A stretch of DNA of 64,000 bases. Origin: Burkholderia diffusa (GTDB lineage: Bacteria > Pseudomonadota > Gammaproteobacteria > Burkholderiales > Burkholderiaceae). The position numbers and the translations under genes were made by a program. The notes under the pieces were generated by a model. The model saw only the letters and a program-made list of their open reading frames with translations. It did no database searches and was not told where the DNA came from. The stretch lies in assembly GCF_001718315.1 (NCBI RefSeq), contig NZ_CP013363.1:2356001-2420000 (forward strand). The letters are read 5' to 3'. How positions within the stretch are numbered: the first letter of the stretch is position 1; each line of letters starts with the position of its first letter. This document shows, in pieces, positions 60,527 to 64,000 of the stretch.

Positions 60527-61558
60527 TCACGCGGCGGGCAGCACGAGCAGATGGCGCGGCTCGATCGACACGCAGCGCGCGGGCAGTTCGCGCCCTTCGC
60601 CGAGCAGTGCGTCGGCCGCGCCGGCCGGCACGAAGTCGAAGCGCTGTGTCGCGCCGAAGTAACGCACCTCGCCGACCCGGCCATCGATGCGGTTCGTGAC
60701 GTCCGCGGGCGGATCGGGCTGCAGGTGTTCCGGCCGGATCAGCACCTCGACCGCGTCACCCGGCCGGTGCGCGCCCGTATCCGCGCGCAGCGTCGCGAAC
60801 CGCACGTCGACCGCGCCATGCGCGAGCACACGGCCGCGCAGCAGCGTCGAATGGCCGACGAAGCGTGCGACCTGCACGGTTGCCGGACGCTCGTACAGGT
60901 CGCGCGGGGTGCCGGCCTGGAGCATGCGTCCGCCGTCGACGATCGCCACGCGATCGGCCATGCTGAGTGCTTCGTCCTGGTCGTGCGTGACAAGCAGCGT
61001 CGTCGCGCCGCATGCGCGCTGCAGCGCGCGGATTTCGTCGCGCAGCTGGTGGCGAATGCCGGCGTCGAGGGCCGCGAGCGGCTCGTCGAGCAGCAGCAGC
61101 TTCGGTTCGATCACGAGCGCGCGGGCCAGCGCGACGCGCTGCTGCTGCCCCCCGGACAGCAGCGCCGTGCCGCGGCCGGCCTGCGCGGCAAGACCGACGC
61201 GTTCGAGCATCTCGAGCGCGCGGCGGCGGCGCGGCGCCGCGGCCATGCCGCGCATCTTCAGGCCATAGGCGACGTTGTCGACGACCGACAGGTTCGGAAA
61301 CAGCGCGTAGTGCTGGAACACCATCCCGACCTCGCGCTGCCACACCGGCACGCCGGCCATGTCGCGGCCGCCGATCGCGATACGGCCGCGATAGCCGTCG
61401 AGCAGGCCGGCCGCGACGCGCAGCAGCGTCGATTTGCCGGAGCCGCTGCGGCCCATCACGGCAAGCAGTTCGCCCTGCGCTGCGGACAGCGTGACCGCGT
61501 CGACGCCGTGACGGGCGCCCGGATACTGGAAGCTGACGTTTTCGAAATCGAGACTCAT
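60527..61558 (-). CDS. ABC transporter ATP-binding protein (PotA/FbpC family)
   Basis: A 343-residue ATPase. Walker A GRSGSGKSTLLRVAAG at about 35-50, the Q-loop in EVGMVFQHYALFPNLSVVDN, signature LLSGGQQQRVALARALV near 128-144, Walker B LLLLDEPLAALD near 150-162 and H-loop VTHDQDEA. The last ~90 residues hold a TOBE-type domain (EVLIRPEHLQP). It is 7 bp behind the upstream permease gene and 36 bp before the binding-protein gene. Confidence 0.92.
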   Translation of the reverse strand: MSLDFENVSFQYPGARHGVDAVTLSAAQGELLAVMGRSGSGKSTLLRVAAGLLDGYRGRIAIGGRDMAGVPVWQREVGMVFQHYALFPNLSVVDNVAYGLKMRGMAAAPRRRRALEMLERVGLAAQAGRGTALLSGGQQQRVALARALVIEPKLLLLDEPLAALDAGIRHQLRDEIRALQRACGATTLLVTHDQDEALSMADRVAIVDGGRMLQAGTPRDLYERPATVQVARFVGHSTLLRGRVLAHGAVDVRFATLRADTGAHRPGDAVEVLIRPEHLQPDPPADVTNRIDGRVGEVRYFGATQRFDFVPAGAADALLGEGRELPARCVSIEPRHLLVLPAA

Positions 61559-61565
61559 GACGGTT

Positions 61566-62417
61566 TCACTTCAGGCGTTGCACGGTGAAGACGGAGGCGA
61601 GCGTCGCGATCACGGCGAGGACGAGCAGCACGACGGTCGCCGCGCAGGCCATCCCCGACGCGCCGTAGAACGCCTGCAGCAGCACGATCGGATAGTTGCG
61701 GTAACGGAAGCCCGCGATGAGGTTCGAGATCTGGAATTCGCCGATCGACAGCGCGGCGACCATCACGAGCCCGGAGAACAGGCTGTGCCGCAGGTTCGGC
61801 AGCACGATCGTCAGAAACTGGCGCAGCGGTGTCGCGCCGAGCGTCGCCGCGCATGCCTCGAGCTGCGCGAGGCCGAGGTGGCGCAGGTCGCTCAACAGCG
61901 TCTGCAGCAGGTACGGCAACGTCAGCACGGCGTGCGCGGCGATCATCAGCGGCAGCGTGCCGAGCCACGGCAGCGCATCGCCGCTGAAGATCGCGATGTA
62001 GCCGAACCCGAGCGTCAGCGCCGGCACCGCGATCGGCATCAGCATCACGATGCGCGCCGCGAAGCCGCGGCCGGCCAGAGCGCGGTGATGCAGCGCATAG
62101 GCGAGCGGCAGCGCCAGCCCGGCATTGATCGCGCAGCACGCGAGCGCGACCACGAGGCTCGTGCCGAATGCGCGGGTGAAGCTGCGATTCGCGGCCAGAT
62201 CGACGAACCAGCGCGACGTGATGCCGGTCGGCAGCAGCGTGTTGGTCCACGACTGGCCGACCGAGCCGACCAGCAGCAGCACGATCGGCAACGCGAGATA
62301 CAGCCCGAACACCGCGACGAACGCGTGCAGCAGCAGGCGTCCCGCCATCGCACGCGGCCGTTTGTTACGACGAATCGGAATAGCTTCGGCAAGGGCCGAA
62401 GCGAATGGCGGATGCAT
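61566..62417 (-). CDS. ABC transporter permease
   Basis: A 283-residue permease with about six helices and the EAA-loop in AQLEACAATLGATPLRQFLT. It is the first gene of the importer operon, which reads permease, ATPase, binding protein, permease, Rossmann protein. ATG 62417 gives MHPPFASALAEAIPIRRNKR, then the first helix. Divergent from a LysR gene that probably controls the operon. Confidence 0.87.
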   Translation of the reverse strand: MHPPFASALAEAIPIRRNKRPRAMAGRLLLHAFVAVFGLYLALPIVLLLVGSVGQSWTNTLLPTGITSRWFVDLAANRSFTRAFGTSLVVALACCAINAGLALPLAYALHHRALAGRGFAARIVMLMPIAVPALTLGFGYIAIFSGDALPWLGTLPLMIAAHAVLTLPYLLQTLLSDLRHLGLAQLEACAATLGATPLRQFLTIVLPNLRHSLFSGLVMVAALSIGEFQISNLIAGFRYRNYPIVLLQAFYGASGMACAATVVLLVLAVIATLASVFTVQRLK

Positions 62418-62579
62418 GGCGAATCTCGCTGACGAACACGGAACGGGTCGTGCAATGCCTGCCGGACGGGGCCGGCGCGCGTTGTCACGACGGACGCAGT
62501 GTGCGGATCCGACATGGCATCGTCATGAAAAAAACGTACAACGCCCGCATCGATCTGTGCGCGCAAGGAATAGTTCGCC

Positions 62580-63476
62580 GTGAAGCACCTGTTTCCCAAC
62601 GTTGCGGAGCTGCAAGCGTTCGCGAGTTCCGTGAAGTACCTGAACTTCTCGTATGCGGCGCGCGAGCTCGGCCTGACGCCGAGTGCGGTCAGCCGCCAGA
62701 TCGCGAATCTCGAATCGATGTTCGGCGTGAAGCTGTTCGTGCGCGAGGGGCGCACCCTCGCCCTCACGCGGGCCGGGCAGGTTTATCACGCGCGCGTGAT
62801 CGGCCCGCTGCGCGAAATCGGCAACGCATCGATCGAATTGCTGAGCGCGCGCGAGGACAGCGACCTGCTGACGATCGCAAGCGTGCCGACCTTCACGACG
62901 AAGTGGCTGGTGCCGCGCCTCGCGCGCTTTCTGGCCGGCGCGCCGGAGGTCACGCTGAGTTTTCGCCGCCATCTCGCGCACGGCGACGTGTTTCCGTTCG
63001 GACTCGACGCGGCCATACGCTATGGCGACGGCGCGTGGGAAGGCGTCCGGTGCGATTACCTGGACGGCCGCACGTTCGTGCCGGTCTGTTCCGGCGAATT
63101 CGCGGCGCGCCATGCGCTATGCACGCCCGCCGACGCAGCCGCCGCGCCGCGGCTCGTGCACGAGCAGGCGGAGATCGCGTGGTCCCTCTGGGCGGAGCGC
63201 CATCGCGTCGCCGGGATGAACGCGCTGGCGGGGCCGCGCTTCGAACAATATTCGGTGCTGATCCAGGCCGCGCAAGCCGGGCTCGGACTCGCGCTCGTGC
63301 CGCGCTTCCTGATCGTCGATACGCTCGCGAGCGGCGCGCTCGTCGAACCGTTCGACGCGCCGGTCGACGTCGACGCGCAGGGGCACTACCTGTGCTGCGC
63401 GCCGGAGCGTCTCGAGACGAGCGCCGCGTTGCGGCGCTTCAGGGAATGGATGCTCGACGAATGCGCGGACCGTTGA
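62580..63476 (+). CDS. LysR-family transcriptional regulator, GcvA-like
   Basis: A 298-residue LysR regulator starting at GTG 62580. HTH: ELQAFASSVKYLNFSYAARE and GLTPSAVSRQIANLESMFGV; effector domain TIASVPTFTTKWLVPRLARF and HLAHGDVFPFGLDAAIRYGD, typical of the GcvA/AmpR-like group. It is divergent from the ABC importer (163-bp spacer), its likely target. AAGGAA is eight bases before the GTG. Effector unknown. Confidence 0.85.
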   Translation: MKHLFPNVAELQAFASSVKYLNFSYAARELGLTPSAVSRQIANLESMFGVKLFVREGRTLALTRAGQVYHARVIGPLREIGNASIELLSAREDSDLLTIASVPTFTTKWLVPRLARFLAGAPEVTLSFRRHLAHGDVFPFGLDAAIRYGDGAWEGVRCDYLDGRTFVPVCSGEFAARHALCTPADAAAAPRLVHEQAEIAWSLWAERHRVAGMNALAGPRFEQYSVLIQAAQAGLGLALVPRFLIVDTLASGALVEPFDAPVDVDAQGHYLCCAPERLETSAALRRFREWMLDECADR

Positions 63477-63555
63477 GCGTGCCCGACATCGCCGGGCACG
63501 GCTGAACGGCACGGCGACGCGCCACGGGCGCCGTCGTGCCGCCCGTCACGTTGCG

Positions 63556-64000
63556 TCAGTGGTCGATGCCGAGCCCCGGCAGCACGTGCGTGTTCTCGGC
63601 CACGACCGCGTGCAGCAGCTTCGGATCGGCGCCGAGCAGGCCGAGGATCGTTGGCGCAACCTGCTTCGTGCCGACGAAATCGCTCACGGTGCGCGCGCGG
63701 TGCAGGCCCGGATACGCCACGAGCAGGCCGAGGTGGCTGTCGTCCGGCGCGTTGCCGCCGTGTTCCTCGTCCTTTTTCGTGCTCGACGTGTAGATCACGC
63801 CCGGATTCGGCTGGACGACGATGTCCGGCGTGCGGCCGTTGGCCGGATCGCCGAACTGGTCGGCCAGCGCCGCGCCGTACAGGACGTACGCGTGCGGGCC
63901 GTCGGCGCAGATCCCCGGCGCATTGCAGCCGAGGTTCGCCTTCAGCGTCTGCACCACGGCCGTGCGCTGGCTGCGGTCGCGCAGCCAGATCAGGCCGACG
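63556..64000 (-). CDS. Alkaline-phosphatase-superfamily hydrolase, C-terminal part
   Basis: The last 148 residues of a gene that starts outside the right edge. The frame is open to the end of the window. The metal-binding motif EEHGGNAPDDSH (H-G-G, with D/E ligands) and DFVGTKQVAPTILGLLGADP are typical of nucleotide pyrophosphatase/phosphodiesterase and related phosphatases. Upstream part VVQTLKANLGCNAPGICADG contains two cysteines. Exact substrate not visible. Confidence 0.72.
   Translation of the reverse strand, partial: VGLIWLRDRSQRTAVVQTLKANLGCNAPGICADGPHAYVLYGAALADQFGDPANGRTPDIVVQPNPGVIYTSSTKKDEEHGGNAPDDSHLGLLVAYPGLHRARTVSDFVGTKQVAPTILGLLGADPKLLHAVVAENTHVLPGLGIDH

Overview
The window looks like an ordinary chromosomal stretch of a Burkholderia, probably of the B. 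cepacia complex. It is about two-thirds G+C by eye, codon third positions are GC-rich, and it carries many LysR/TetR regulators, a Gram-negative trimeric porin, FabV enoyl-ACP reductase and a bd-type (CIO-like) oxidase. This placement is inferred from gene content; no rRNA, tRNA, CRISPR array, prophage or complete insertion sequence was seen. About 65 genes are annotated, most of recognisable families.

Layout. 1-1609: start of a beta-ketoadipyl-CoA thiolase gene (pcaF, cut by the window edge) divergent from an IclR regulator. 1813-7444: a block that appears devoted to acylated amino acids: M14 deacylase, amino-acid binding protein, LysR, MHS-type transporter and M20 amidohydrolase. 7674-10005: acuR-acuI plus an AhpD-like gene, with two matching operators. 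10137-11776: SDR gene and its TetR regulator, again with two matching operators. 11979-13454: zwf, followed by a 14-bp tandem repeat. 13613-18122: LysR, MFS efflux, dkgB and nemA. 18284-21541: methyltransferase/TetR pair and a purine permease. 22608-25911: a second LysR / binding protein / M14 deacylase set paralogous to the first. 26052-28326: metQ and a porin.

28405-33719: a possible small RNA or attenuator, small hypothetical genes, a decayed siderophore-ABC ATPase gene with a Fur-box-like site, a TRIC/UPF0126 channel protein, a class A penicillin-binding protein and an APH(6)-like kinase. 33822-40474: ureidoglycine aminohydrolase, small surface proteins, a HIT protein, a serine hydrolase and a GST. 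40616-43020: DUF2269 gene and an SDR-DoxX fusion gene, controlled by a GbsR/MarR-type regulator through two near-identical palindromes. 43236-49542: fabV, a HExxH protein, GNAT, an ArsR/SRPBCC group, a DsbA-fold isomerase and PAP2 phosphatase. 49679-54820: GST, persulfide dioxygenase-rhodanese fusion, ArgP-like regulator, threonine aldolase and two small envelope proteins. 55330-57939: cydA-cydB plus an unlisted 59-residue DUF2474-type gene, with a perfect ANR/FNR box upstream. 58035-62417: a four-gene ABC importer with a Rossmann-fold passenger gene, divergent from a LysR gene. 63556-64000: the end of an alkaline-phosphatase-superfamily gene.

The most distinctive signals are regulatory: several local regulators have paired inverted repeats in front of both their own gene and their neighbour, so their regulons can be read from the sequence. 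I found no clear undescribed multi-gene system. The best candidates for new biology are the duplicated LysR/binding-protein/deacylase modules, the two-hairpin RNA at 28405-28492, the iron-locus remnant at 29711-29938 and the GbsR-controlled DoxX/DUF2269 pair.
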